Of a stretch of 64,000 bases of DNA, positions 43,432 through 52,329 are shown piece by piece. How positions within the stretch are numbered: position 1 is the first letter of the stretch; each line of letters opens with the position of its first letter. The stretch spans positions 62,001 to 126,000 of the forward strand of contig CBDFHN010000001.1 in the NCBI GenBank assembly GCA_965247735.1. Reading direction: 5' to 3'. This DNA comes from JAOXRU01 sp965247735. Lineage in GTDB: Bacteria; Bacteroidota; Bacteroidia; Flavobacteriales; Flavobacteriaceae. The position numbers and the translations under genes were made by a program. The notes below the pieces were generated by a model that had not been told where the DNA came from, did no database searches, and saw only the letters and a program-made list of their open reading frames with translations.

Positions 43432-44373
43432 ATGAAAAATAGAATTACCGAACTTTTCAATATAGAGTATCCAATTATTCAGGCGGGTATGATCTGGGCT
43501 AGTGGATGGAAACTAGCTGCTGCAGCTTCTAATTCTGGTATCTTAGGTATTATAGGGGCAGGCTCTATGTATCCGGAGGTATTAAGAACGCATATCCAGA
43601 AATGTAAATTAGCAACGAATAAACCATTTGCTGTTAATGTACCAATGCTGTATCCTAATATTGAAGAAATAATGGATATTATAGTTGAAGAAGAGGTGAA
43701 AATTGTTTTTACTTCGGCTGGGAACCCAAAAGTTTGGACTTCCTTTTTAAAAGATAAAGGGATTATAGTAGTACATGTGGTAAGTAGTGTAAAGTTTGCC
43801 TTAAAGGCTCAAGAATCAAGAGTAGATGCTATTGTTGCAGAAGGTTTTGAAGCAGGAGGTCATAATGGAAGAGATGAAACGACTACTTTTACATTGATAC
43901 CAATGGTAAAAGAACAAGTTAGTATTCCAGTTATTGCTGCAGGAGGTATAGCTACAGGTGCTGGTATTTTGGCAGCTCAGGTTTTGGGTGCTGATGGGGT
44001 GCAAATAGGAAGCTTGTTTGTAGCAAGTGATGAGGCTTCTTCTCATATTGATTTTAAACAAATGGTTGTTGATGCAAAGGAAGGTGATACTCATTTAACA
44101 TTAAAAGAATTGGCTCCAGTACGGTTGCTTAAAAACAAATTTTACAACCAGGTGCAAGAACTCTATAAACAAGGACCCTCTACAGAGGAGCTAAAAACAC
44201 TTTTAGGACGTGCTAGAGCGAAAAAAGGGATGTTTGAAGGCGATTTAGAAGATGGTGAATTGGAAATTGGTCAGGTAGCAGGATTGATACATGAGATTAG
44301 ACCAGTTTCTGAAATTGTAACTAAACTAATAACAGAATATACACAAGCCAAGCAGAACATAGCTATGTATTAA
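43432..44373 (+). CDS. NAD(P)H-dependent flavin oxidoreductase (nitronate monooxygenase family)
   Basis: This 313-residue TIM-barrel FMN enzyme belongs to the 2-nitropropane dioxygenase/nitronate monooxygenase family. Features are YPIIQAGMIWASGWKLAAAASN, PFAVNVPMLYPN, IVAEGFEAGGHNGRDE (the EAGGH motif) and IPVIAAGGIATGAGILAAQVLGADGVQIGS. It could oxidise nitronates or act as an NADH:quinone reductase; the family is broad. It follows mnmA closely. Confidence 0.92.
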   Translation: MKNRITELFNIEYPIIQAGMIWASGWKLAAAASNSGILGIIGAGSMYPEVLRTHIQKCKLATNKPFAVNVPMLYPNIEEIMDIIVEEEVKIVFTSAGNPKVWTSFLKDKGIIVVHVVSSVKFALKAQESRVDAIVAEGFEAGGHNGRDETTTFTLIPMVKEQVSIPVIAAGGIATGAGILAAQVLGADGVQIGSLFVASDEASSHIDFKQMVVDAKEGDTHLTLKELAPVRLLKNKFYNQVQELYKQGPSTEELKTLLGRARAKKGMFEGDLEDGELEIGQVAGLIHEIRPVSEIVTKLITEYTQAKQNIAMY

Positions 44374-44399
44374 TTTGTTTTGTAAGTTATTTTACAAAA

Positions 44400-44444
44400 C
44401 CCTGTTTACAGGGAGAGCTTCTCCCTTGATAAACAATATATTTG
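44400..44444 (+). promoter_or_regulatory. Operator and promoter of the TPR kinase gene
   Basis: CCCTGTTTACAGGG (44400-44413) overlaps GGGAGAGCTTCTCCC (44411-44425), giving two consecutive inverted repeats. TATATTTG (44437-44444) is the -7 element and ends five bases before the ATG at 44449. CCCTG-N4-CAGGG also occurs before the operon starting at 47606. Confidence 0.75.
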
Positions 44445-44448
44445 CAAT

Positions 44449-46536
44449 ATGCCTTTTAAGCTAAAGAACATAATCATTTATATCATTATTTGCAGTACTT
44501 ATGCCAGTATGGCGCAAGTAAAATCTGTAGCAGACAAAGAAAAAGAGAAGGTAGATAGCATTTTTTATTTGTTTAATAATGGTGCTGCTGACGAAGCTTT
44601 TGAATTGGCAAAAAGTAACTTAAAAATATTGAAAACCAATAAATCAAAAGCCAATTTAAATTTGCTTTTGGGTTATTATTATCACAATACATCTCGTATA
44701 GATTCTTCTCTTTATTACACTAAAAATGCACTTAAATATAAAGAGATTAAAAACGATTCTCTAAAAGCCAGACTTACCATACTAGCGTACAATTTATTTG
44801 CTTTAAATAATAAAGTAAAAGGGCTAAACCAAGAGAGTAAAAAATGGCATTTGTTAGGTGTAGAGCTAAGCCATAAATTTAATGAAAAGAACTTAGAATT
44901 TTGGCATTTGCATGGTTTGGCTAACACCTATATGAGGTTAGGTGAGCTGGATAAAGCATTAGTAATGTTCAAACAATGTCTTAACAACACAAAAGACGAA
45001 GAGGTAGTCTTAGGAAGCTGTATTAATCTTGGAGCCATATATTCTTCATATGGACAGTACGATTTGTCTAATCGCTATTTGCTAAGAGCAAAAGAGATGT
45101 GCACAAACAATAGCAATGCCTTAGTAAGTATTTTGTTAAGTATTGGTGATAATTTTTTTAGCAAAGGAATGTTAAACGAGGCGTTAAATACGTATTATGA
45201 AGTAAAGAAGAAAAGTTCTGATAATAAGTTTTATAGCATAGAGTTAACTGCTTTAGATAAAATTGGATCAATTTTGTATAAGGATAAAGCATATAGTGAA
45301 GCTACCTTGATTTATACAGAATGCCTATATAAATCTATTAATTTGGGAATCTTAAGTTCTCAAATGAATAGTTACAAGATGTTGTCATTGATTTTTGAAA
45401 AGAAAAATGATTATAAGAACGCTTATATCAATAGAAATAACTACAATTCTATTAAAGATTCTATAGCAAAATTAGAAAAAGGAGAAGAAATTAATCGTTT
45501 AGAGGTTAAATTTCAAACTTTAGAAAAAGAAAAGGCTATAAAGTTATTGCAGGTAGAAAGTTTAAATAAAAGCCTGAAAATCAAGAATAAAGATGTTGCA
45601 ATAGAAAAAATAAAACTGGAGCAAAGCGTTCTAACCAAACAAAATGAAAATAAATTATTGCAGTTTGAAAATAGGGCAGATAAAAGGAAGAATGAAATTG
45701 CATTACTAAAAGAAAAAGAAGAGTTAAAAGAACTTGAATTAGACCGTCAAAAAACTATTCAATACATAGTTCTTACTGCTTTTTTTATATTGATGGTGCC
45801 AACTATTGCGCTATTGGTAATCTATTATCAAAAATTGAACGCACAAGGATTACTTCATTTAAAAGAAAAAGAAATAAGTGCGCAAAAGGTAAATGCCCTG
45901 ATAAAAGATCAAGAATTAAAATTGATTAAGGCATCTATAGCAGGTCAAGATTTGGAACGAAAAAAAATAGCTCAAGAAATGCATGATAGTATTGGAGGGA
46001 ATTTAGCAGCCATAAAATTACAGTTCAGTCAGCTTTCAGAAAATCCAGAAAAAATTGATTTAATTTATAGCCAGTTGGATGATACTTATGAGCAGGTTAG
46101 AAGTCTATCACATAATCTCCTTCCAAAAAGAGTAAGAGAAACAGATTTTGTGCGTTTGATAGAGGAGTATATTAAAAATGTCATTCATGCATGTAATATA
46201 GAGGTAAGTACAGCTTTCTATTCCGAAGAAAAATTGAACAATCTTGATAAAGAATTACAAAATGAGCTGTATGCTATTTTTCAGGAATTAACGACCAATA
46301 CAATTAAACATGCAAAGGCAACTTCTATAGATCTGCAGTTAGATTTATTAAACGATAGTATCTTTTTTGTTTTTGAGGATAATGGTGTAGGTTTTAATGT
46401 TACGGCAACAACCTCAGGAATAGGGTTGACAAATATAAAAAATAGAGTTGCAAATGTTGGCGGTGTACTGCATATAGATTCACATCCCAATAGAGGAACC
46501 ATTATTAATATAGAAATACCAATTACTGGCAAATAG
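44449..46536 (+). CDS. TPR-domain sensor histidine kinase
   Basis: This 695-residue protein has a signal peptide or membrane anchor (KLKNIIIYIIICSTYASMAQ), periplasmic TPR-like repeats (about 35-340), a coiled coil (about 340-432), one membrane helix (about 437-460) and a cytoplasmic kinase of the HisKA_3/HATPase_c type. The phosphorylated H512 is in RKKIAQEMHDSIGGNLAAIKL; the ATP lid shows DNGVGFN and GIGLTNIKNRV. It partners the LuxR-type regulator encoded 37 bp downstream. The -7 element ends 5 bases before the ATG, so the message may be leaderless. Confidence 0.93.
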   Translation: MPFKLKNIIIYIIICSTYASMAQVKSVADKEKEKVDSIFYLFNNGAADEAFELAKSNLKILKTNKSKANLNLLLGYYYHNTSRIDSSLYYTKNALKYKEIKNDSLKARLTILAYNLFALNNKVKGLNQESKKWHLLGVELSHKFNEKNLEFWHLHGLANTYMRLGELDKALVMFKQCLNNTKDEEVVLGSCINLGAIYSSYGQYDLSNRYLLRAKEMCTNNSNALVSILLSIGDNFFSKGMLNEALNTYYEVKKKSSDNKFYSIELTALDKIGSILYKDKAYSEATLIYTECLYKSINLGILSSQMNSYKMLSLIFEKKNDYKNAYINRNNYNSIKDSIAKLEKGEEINRLEVKFQTLEKEKAIKLLQVESLNKSLKIKNKDVAIEKIKLEQSVLTKQNENKLLQFENRADKRKNEIALLKEKEELKELELDRQKTIQYIVLTAFFILMVPTIALLVIYYQKLNAQGLLHLKEKEISAQKVNALIKDQELKLIKASIAGQDLERKKIAQEMHDSIGGNLAAIKLQFSQLSENPEKIDLIYSQLDDTYEQVRSLSHNLLPKRVRETDFVRLIEEYIKNVIHACNIEVSTAFYSEEKLNNLDKELQNELYAIFQELTTNTIKHAKATSIDLQLDLLNDSIFFVFEDNGVGFNVTATTSGIGLTNIKNRVANVGGVLHIDSHPNRGTIINIEIPITGK

Positions 46537-46573
46537 CTTTTTCAAAAGTATATTTGGTATAATAATAAAATAA

Positions 46574-47218
46574 ATGAAACACAATCTTATCATAGCAGAT
46601 GACCATAAAATGTTTTTAGATGGTTTGTTAAGTATTCTCAGTTCAGAGCGTAATTATAATATTGTATATACGGCAAAACACGGCGGTCATGTGCAAAAAT
46701 ATATAACAGTAAATTCTGAAGAAAAAGTTGATTTGGTAATTACAGATGTTACTATGCCAGAGGTAGATGGTATTGCATTGAATAAATGGTTAAAAAGCAA
46801 TGCTAAAGACATTAAAACTTTAGTCGTTAGTATGCACAATATTCCAGAAATTATCGATCAGTTAATAGAAAGCGATGTTGATGGATATGTGCCTAAAAAT
46901 GCTGAAAAAGAAGAGTTTTTAAAAGCTATAGAAACTATTTTGGGAGGAGAAAAGTATTTTTCTAAAGAGATTACTGATATTTATCTTAAAAATAAGTTTA
47001 CTAAGAAAAAAGAAGCAGAGGTTAAACTAACTAAAAGAGAGATTGAGGTTATAACACTTATTGCTGAAGAATTTACGACTCAGGAGATTGCTGACAAACT
47101 TTTTTTAAGCAAACACACTATTGAAAGTTACAGAAAGAATCTTATTACGAAGTTAAATGTTAGAAATTTGGCAGGATTAACTAAATACGCCATTAAAAAA
47201 GGATATTTAGATTCTTAA
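46574..47218 (+). CDS. NarL/LuxR family response regulator
   Basis: This 214-residue protein has a receiver domain (D9, D10 and the phosphorylated D58 in LVITDVTMPEVDG, and K in YVPKNAEKEEF) and a C-terminal LuxR-type helix-turn-helix (about 147-207; LTKREIEVITLIAEEFTTQE). It is the cognate regulator of the kinase directly upstream. NarL/LuxR-type regulators bind short inverted repeats as dimers, so it is the best candidate for the CCCTG-N4-CAGGG sites at 44400 and 47447. Confidence 0.94.
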   Translation: MKHNLIIADDHKMFLDGLLSILSSERNYNIVYTAKHGGHVQKYITVNSEEKVDLVITDVTMPEVDGIALNKWLKSNAKDIKTLVVSMHNIPEIIDQLIESDVDGYVPKNAEKEEFLKAIETILGGEKYFSKEITDIYLKNKFTKKKEAEVKLTKREIEVITLIAEEFTTQEIADKLFLSKHTIESYRKNLITKLNVRNLAGLTKYAIKKGYLDS

Positions 47219-47248
47219 TATTTTAGAGTTATCATAATAAATAGTTGT

Positions 47249-47281
47249 AAGCCTTATTTTAGAAATAAAATAAGGCTTTTT
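47249..47281 (+). terminator. Rho-independent terminator after the response regulator
   Basis: A 12-bp perfect stem (AAGCCTTATTTT / AAAATAAGGCTT; 47249-47260, 47267-47278) with a T tail separates the two-component genes from the 47606 operon. Confidence 0.9.
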
Positions 47282-47446
47282 CCGTTTAATTATTTTTTTT
47301 TCTGGAAAGAATAGCCGAAAATAAAGTGTTCATTTATAATGCAATAGGAACAAACTTATTGTTCAGTTCTTTTAAAATAAAGACAGCTATTTTTTATAAT
47401 GCAAACACAGTTATCTTGCTAGCAACAAGTGTATTATGTACTGTGT

Positions 47447-47515
47447 CCCTGAAAACAGGGGTGTGTTTTTCACTTAAAACGGGGTTATTATAAAGGGATT
47501 ACTACGGTATCTTTG
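47447..47515 (+). promoter_or_regulatory. Operator and promoter of the LipL32-like operon
   Basis: CCCTGAAAACAGGG (47447-47460) repeats the element of 44400-44413. Downstream are further G-runs (ACGGGG near 47480, AAGGGA near 47494), then the -7 element TATCTTTG (47508-47515). The leader to 47606 is about 85 nt. The other 160 bp of the 47219-47605 gap is AT-rich without visible features. Confidence 0.72.
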
Positions 47516-47605
47516 TCCAAGAATAAAACATGTCGGGGTAAAATAAATCACCTTTGAATGGCGTTGTATAAAAATAAAAACTTTAACATTAAAACCAATT
47601 GAATT

Positions 47606-48025
47606 ATGAGTTTCGGAATTACACTAATTTTATTAAGTATTATCGCAGTACCATCTTTATTATTATCAAAAAAACCAGATGCAAAAGCGCTTTTAGAAAA
47701 AATTGAACCTTACCAAGGTTGGATAGGACTTATCTTATGTTTTTATGGAGTATGGGGAATTGTTTCTTCAATTTTAAACCTTGGATGGATAACATCTTTC
47801 CCAATTTGGTGGGTAACATTACTTGCAGGAAGCATTATTCAGGCAGCATTAGGATTTATGCTAGGATTTGGCCTTATTAACAAGTACTTCTTATCTAAAA
47901 ATGAAGCTGCTAAAGAAAAAGCAATCGTTTTAAGAGAAAAATTGGCTCCAAAGCAAGGTAAGTTAGGAATCATTGGATTGTTCGTAGGTGGATGGATGAT
48001 TGTTGCTTCTATTCTTTTCTTTTAA
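47606..48025 (+). CDS. Small integral membrane protein
   Basis: This 139-residue protein has about four membrane helices: residues 3-20, 36-58 (WIGLILCFYGVWGIVSSIL), 66-95 and a last one (GIIGLFVGGWMIVASILFF). Two sequence-related halves (EKIEPYQGWIGLI... and EKLAPKQGKLGII...) suggest an internal duplication. I recall similar uncharacterised membrane proteins in Bacteroidota. It is the first gene of the operon with the SIMPL-like and LipL32-like genes and lies behind the shared operator. Confidence 0.82.
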   Translation: MSFGITLILLSIIAVPSLLLSKKPDAKALLEKIEPYQGWIGLILCFYGVWGIVSSILNLGWITSFPIWWVTLLAGSIIQAALGFMLGFGLINKYFLSKNEAAKEKAIVLREKLAPKQGKLGIIGLFVGGWMIVASILFF

Positions 48026-48052
48026 AAAATTAACTATAGATTAAAAATTGCT

Positions 48053-48667
48053 ATGAAAAAGTTTATATATCTAATATTAATACTGATTGCTATGCCAACA
48101 ATTGCTCAAGAAAAACAAAAAACGATTACTGTAGTTGGAGAAGCTCAAAAAATGGTAACTGGAAATAAATATGCTCTTATTGTTTCATTACATGAAGTAA
48201 TGGCAGATGGTTACCAACAAATGGAACCAATAACATTAGAGCAGATGAAAAAAACGTATGCAGCTAAGTTAAAAGAAAGCAATTTAGACTTTAGCAAGTT
48301 TAAAAGGAATATTGGATACGAAGTATCTGCTGCTTATTCAGATAAAAGAGAAAGTGCATACTACTTATTTGAAACAACTAAGGCAGAAGAAATTAGAAGT
48401 GTATCTCAAATAGGATTAAATGGTGTGTCTGTTGTAAACGTTGAAGTAACAGCTGATAAATTAACCTACGAACAACTTGCTGAGTTATCTAACACAGCAA
48501 TAGAAGATGCTACAAAAGCTGCAAAAATTTTGGCAAAGAAAATGAATAAAAAAGTTGGAGCCATAATAAATGTAATTGACAATAATTCTAAAACACAATA
48601 TGTAAATAGTTATGCAACTTCTGCAGAACAAGTGCATAATGTTACCGTAGTGTTTGAATTAAATTAA
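48053..48667 (+). CDS. SIMPL (DUF541)-like periplasmic protein
   Basis: This 204-residue exported protein has a signal peptide (MKKFIYLILILIAMPTIAQ). The body has SIMPL/DUF541-like features: KTITVVGEAQKMVTGNKYALIVSL, the KESNLDFSKFKRNIGYEVSAAY strand-helix alternation, and a helix VTADKLTYEQLAELSNTAIEDATKAAKILAKKMNKKVGAI. SIMPL proteins are periplasmic or outer-membrane bound and poorly understood; some respond to stress. It lies 27 bp after the membrane protein gene and 48 bp before the LipL32-like gene. Confidence 0.75.
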   Translation: MKKFIYLILILIAMPTIAQEKQKTITVVGEAQKMVTGNKYALIVSLHEVMADGYQQMEPITLEQMKKTYAAKLKESNLDFSKFKRNIGYEVSAAYSDKRESAYYLFETTKAEEIRSVSQIGLNGVSVVNVEVTADKLTYEQLAELSNTAIEDATKAAKILAKKMNKKVGAIINVIDNNSKTQYVNSYATSAEQVHNVTVVFELN

Positions 48668-48715
48668 AAATAAAGGATGTCTATCATAACTAAATACAAT
48701 TTTAAAAAATTAACC

Positions 48716-49396
48716 ATGAGAATTAAATTAGCACTATTAACCGTATTTGCATTTTGTAGTTTGTTTAACGCGGAAGCACAAAAATTAAAAAAGTTTGGAA
48801 GTTCAATTGAAAAGAAGATTGGACCAAAAACAGTAAAAGTTCCTTATACAGATGTAATTTCGTACCAAGGATATGCAGCTTCAGGAAATGAAGATGAAGT
48901 AAAAGATGGAAAAAAATTCTATTATATCTATGTTTGGGTACCAGCTGTAGCTCCAGAATTGGGAGTAAGAATGATTTCTCCTGTAGGTAAAACAAAAATT
49001 AAAAAAGCAATAAAATCTGCTGCATTTGAAGCAAACGCTTCTTCAAGTGACTATTTTGATACTTATATCACCTTAGAAAGATCTTCTATATTAACCAAAG
49101 ATGGTATTAGCGTAGATGCTGCTAAAAGTGCAACTTGGACGGTATTGGCAAGTAATGATGATAGTAGTGAGATGCCAAAACAACCTAGCGGAAGAAAATA
49201 CAACTCTTTATTGAGATACAAAAGCCAAGTTAGCGATCCATTAAAAGCATTAACAGCTGGATTATACCGTATTGGTTTTACAACATACAAAAAAGGTGAA
49301 GTAAAAGGTACTTTCTTAGCACAAGTTGCTGCTCCAGTAAAATTACCAGGAGTTGTAATGGCTAAAACTATTGAAGACCTTAAAAAAGGATTATAA
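48716..49396 (+). CDS. LipL32-like surface protein
   Basis: The 226-residue product resembles Leptospira LipL32, the major surface lipoprotein of pathogenic species. From memory the matching segments are YGY..YYLYVWIPAVxxEMGVRMISPTG (here YYIYVWVPAVAPELGVRMISPVG), YNSLTRIK (YNSLLRYK) and [24 protein letters not shown] (GLYRIGFTTYKKGEVKGTFLAQVA). It has a signal peptide (MRIKLALLTVFAFCSLFNAEAQ) without a good lipobox, so it is probably not lipidated. The frame is open from 48677, but the ATG at 48716 gives the clean signal peptide. It ends the operon; a terminator follows. Confidence 0.85.
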   Translation: MRIKLALLTVFAFCSLFNAEAQKLKKFGSSIEKKIGPKTVKVPYTDVISYQGYAASGNEDEVKDGKKFYYIYVWVPAVAPELGVRMISPVGKTKIKKAIKSAAFEANASSSDYFDTYITLERSSILTKDGISVDAAKSATWTVLASNDDSSEMPKQPSGRKYNSLLRYKSQVSDPLKALTAGLYRIGFTTYKKGEVKGTFLAQVAAPVKLPGVVMAKTIEDLKKGL

Positions 49397-49420
49397 TACA
49401 CAAAGGACATCCGTTTTAAT

Positions 49421-49458
49421 AAAACACCTCTTTATTTTTATAAAGAGGTGTTTTTGTT
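49421..49458 (+). terminator. Rho-independent terminator of the LipL32-like operon
   Basis: A 14-bp perfect stem (AAAACACCTCTTTA / TAAAGAGGTGTTTT; 49421-49434, 49441-49454) with a T tail. The rest of the gap to 49732 is AT-rich and shows nothing else. Confidence 0.9.
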
Positions 49459-49731
49459 TTTACTTAAATCTAAGATTGATTATAAAAGATATTTACATAA
49501 TGTAAAATTGGATTTGACTTTTTTTTTACCGAACTTACGATGAGTAGATAAAAAGTGATGATGAATTGCAATTTTTCCAATATGTAAATTGTAGGATTTT
49601 TTGTAATTTCATTGAATATAAGCTAGAGAATTGAATCTTAGAAAGTGAATAGTCTAGTATTTATTACTATTGTGTTTTCTATTTTTTTGATAAACTAAAA
49701 CCATAAACTAAGCATTTGTAAATATTAATAA

Positions 49732-50364
49732 ATGATAAAGTTAATTATTATAGACGATCATACATTGGTGTTAAAGGGAATTGTTTCCATGTTAACTGAT
49801 GTTGATAATATAAAAATATGTGGTACTTTTAGTCTTGGCCAAGATCTTTTGGATTATCTAAAAAAGGAGAAGCCAGAGGTACTTTTATTGGATATTAACT
49901 TACCAGATATTAATGGGATGGAGTTGTGTAAAATAATTACAAAATCGTATCCATATATCAAAATTATAGGGCTTACAAACTATAGCGAAACTGGCTTTAT
50001 TAAAAGTTTAATGAAGAATGGTGCAAAAGGGTACTTATTAAAAAACACATCTAAAGATGAGTTAATTACTGCAATAAATAAAGTAAGTAGCGGAGAGATT
50101 TTTTTACCTACTGTATTAAAAAATCAATTATTAAACGAAAGTTTTGGAATTAAAACTCAAAAATTCATTCCGAAATTAACACGGCGAGAACGAGAAGTTT
50201 TGGAATGTATAGCAGGGGAGTTAACCAATAGCGAAACTGCTGAAAAACTATTTATCAGTGTTAAAACGGTTGAAAGTCATAGGAATAATTTACTGCAAAA
50301 ATTTGCAGTAAGAAATACGGCTGGCTTAATAAAAGAAGCCTATTTTAAAGGCGTTTTAAGTTAA
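49732..50364 (+). CDS. Orphan NarL/LuxR family response regulator
   Basis: This 210-residue protein has a receiver domain (phosphorylated D54 in EVLLLDINLPDINGMELC, K in GYLLKNTSKDEL) and a LuxR helix-turn-helix (about 145-207; LTRREREVLECIAGELTNSE). No kinase gene is adjacent; the nearest is the TPR kinase at 44449, which already has a partner. It may be phosphorylated by that or a distant kinase. It lies 400 bp before the 83-residue gene with the shared promoter block and could control it. Confidence 0.93.
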   Translation: MIKLIIIDDHTLVLKGIVSMLTDVDNIKICGTFSLGQDLLDYLKKEKPEVLLLDINLPDINGMELCKIITKSYPYIKIIGLTNYSETGFIKSLMKNGAKGYLLKNTSKDELITAINKVSSGEIFLPTVLKNQLLNESFGIKTQKFIPKLTRREREVLECIAGELTNSETAEKLFISVKTVESHRNNLLQKFAVRNTAGLIKEAYFKGVLS

Positions 50365-50597
50365 AAGATCTTACCTTAATTTTACGGGAAAACATTCATT
50401 TTTAAAAGCCCCATCATTTAGAATAGGACTAAGATGGTGTATACTACTACCAATTTAAGAAATCCATATATAGCTACTTAATGGTAGTTTTCTATTTTTC
50501 GCATCCTACTAGCGGTTGCTATAGGTTTTTTATAAAAATATTTTTAGGCGAAATGGTTTTATTTGGCTGCTAGGCTACATTTTCTTTGAATAAAGCT

Positions 50598-50702
50598 GTA
50601 TCACTTTTTCTTTTCTTTTTTATTGGGGTAAACCCCTATTTTTTTATTTGGGCATTACGACTGATGTAAAATACGCAAATGTTTTAGAACTTGTAGTTGT
50701 AA
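50598..50702 (+). promoter_or_regulatory. Promoter block shared with 23,790-23,893
   Basis: GGGGTAAACCCC (50625-50636), CTGATGTA (50661-50668) and GAACTTGTAGT (50688-50698) repeat the order and exact spacing of the elements before 23918. A pyrimidine-rich tract lies upstream in both. Bases 50365-50597 show nothing else. The start codon is 69 bp after the last element, against 26 bp at the other site. Confidence 0.65.
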
Positions 50703-50764
50703 ATATTTATGCACTTTAAGTATTTATTGGGAAAATAAGTGTAACGATCTAAAAAAATTGTAAA

Positions 50765-51016
50765 ATGAATAATCGGATAAAAATGTTATTGGAAGAACGA
50801 AACGATATAATTACAAGAATGTGCGATTCTTTACTTGAACAAAATCAGAATCAGCTCAGTAGCGCTAATGGTATAGAAATGAAAATTGCTAAAAATTTTG
50901 TTTTTAATCAATTGCAAAAAAATAAAACAGATGATATTTCGCCTATCTTTTTTTTAATGATTCAGCAAAAATATATGTCTCTAATTAAATCACTATCAGT
51001 AACTAGAAAAAGGTAA
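50765..51016 (+). CDS. Small hypothetical protein
   Basis: This 83-residue, probably helical protein (MNNRIKMLLEERNDIITRMCDSLLEQNQNQ...) has no signal peptide or known motif and resembles no family I know. The promoter block shared with the gene at 23918 supports it as a real, regulated gene. The 205-bp gap to the next gene contains no clear terminator or -7 element. Function unknown. Confidence 0.6.
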   Translation: MNNRIKMLLEERNDIITRMCDSLLEQNQNQLSSANGIEMKIAKNFVFNQLQKNKTDDISPIFFLMIQQKYMSLIKSLSVTRKR

Positions 51017-51221
51017 CCTACTTTGTACAACCACTGGTAAACTTATGCTTATGAGAGATTGAGTTTCTCTGTTGTTTTAATTGCTTTTATAACAGGTAAT
51101 AATCTATAACTAAATAATCTCCATAAGTGTAAGTTAACAAATGTTATAAGACAATAAGTTTATTTACAGCCGATTTGCCGGTAGTTTGGTTTTAACTGTA
51201 TTATAGTTTAAAAAATGTATT

Positions 51222-52223
51222 ATGGAAATCATAAGAGTAAGTCTTCAATATTTTGTTTTTAATGAATTTATAAGCGCTTCTTTATTAGTGCATAATAAAT
51301 GGTTGATTATAACGATGATTTTGGTGCTATTTACGGCCTTTTACTTAAAAGATATAATCGTTGGTTATAGGGAGAAGTTTTATTTGAGATTTCAGGAAGA
51401 ACTTCAAGAGTTTGTTGTTAACTATATCGCTTTTGATATTAAGAGCAAAGAAAAAAAACAGGTGTTAAAGCAAATCAAATCAATAGCAAAATATGATTTT
51501 AATAGAAAAGTATTATTGGAAGTAATTTTAAGATTACACACTAATTTATCTGGAGTATACTGTGATAGGTTAGAAAAGCTTTATGTAGATATTGGATTGG
51601 AGGTGTATGCAATAAAAAAGCTTAAAAATAAGCAATGTCGTAAAAAAATGGAAGGGTTACGAGAACTGGTTCAGTTGGGTATTACTAAAAATGTATTAAA
51701 GGAGCTTGTTTCATACTTAGATCATGAGAATAGATTTTTTCGAGTAGAAATACAATTAGCAATGGTAAAGTTGTTTGGTAACAATGGACTTAGTTTTTTG
51801 GATGATTATAAAGATTCTTTGCACGAATGGCAGCAATTGGAGATTATTGAAGCGCTTTCCAAACTTGAAGATGTTGAACTGACACATATAAGAATATGGC
51901 TAACTTCAGAAAATATTTCAGTAGTTAAGTTTGCATTAAAATTAGTAGATGTCTACAGTCTTGTGGTGTATGAACAATCTTTGATAGCCTTACTTTATCA
52001 TGAAGAGGTTGAAATTAGAATTATTAGCTTAAAATTAATAGAAAAATTGAAAATAACAGCTGCAATTTCCACTCTTAGGAGCCGTTTTAAAAATAATGAT
52101 TATCAAGAGGAGAATATTCAGATATTAAATACATTACATTCTTTAGGAACTACATATTTTAGTGACGATTTGATTTCTTTAAAAGGAACAGACAGATCGC
52201 GCATTATAAAAATTTCATCATGA
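51222..52223 (+). CDS. Membrane-anchored protein with HEAT-like repeats
   Basis: This 333-residue protein has an N-terminal membrane helix (about 28-48; WLIITMILVLFTAFYL) followed by an all-helical region to the end. Repeating helix pairs such as KMEGLRELVQLGITKNVLKELVSYLDHEN and EVEIRIISLKLIEKLKITAAISTL look like HEAT/ARM-type repeats, which bind proteins. I recall such proteins beside envelope polysaccharide genes in flavobacteria, but none is here. It may belong with the small gene at 50765. Function unknown. Confidence 0.75.
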   Translation: MEIIRVSLQYFVFNEFISASLLVHNKWLIITMILVLFTAFYLKDIIVGYREKFYLRFQEELQEFVVNYIAFDIKSKEKKQVLKQIKSIAKYDFNRKVLLEVILRLHTNLSGVYCDRLEKLYVDIGLEVYAIKKLKNKQCRKKMEGLRELVQLGITKNVLKELVSYLDHENRFFRVEIQLAMVKLFGNNGLSFLDDYKDSLHEWQQLEIIEALSKLEDVELTHIRIWLTSENISVVKFALKLVDVYSLVVYEQSLIALLYHEEVEIRIISLKLIEKLKITAAISTLRSRFKNNDYQEENIQILNTLHSLGTTYFSDDLISLKGTDRSRIIKISS

Positions 52224-52277
52224 TTATTTGCAATTTAAAAATTGTAAATAGATTGTGAACCACAGTTGATTATTATA

Positions 52278-52316
52278 AAAGTATCTCGTTAAAAAAATAA
52301 TGAGGTGCTTTTTTAT
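52278..52316 (+). terminator. Rho-independent terminator
   Basis: Arms AAAGTATCTC (52278-52287) and GAGGTGCTTT (52302-52311) pair with two G-U pairs, followed by a T run, 54 bp after the HEAT-like gene and converging on the M23 gene. Confidence 0.7.
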
Positions 52317-52329
52317 TTTGTGATAATTT

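Noticed and set aside
48677..48715. Upstream ATG start for the LipL32-like protein
   Set aside because: It would put 13 extra residues before a clean signal peptide; the ATG at 48716 is preferred.
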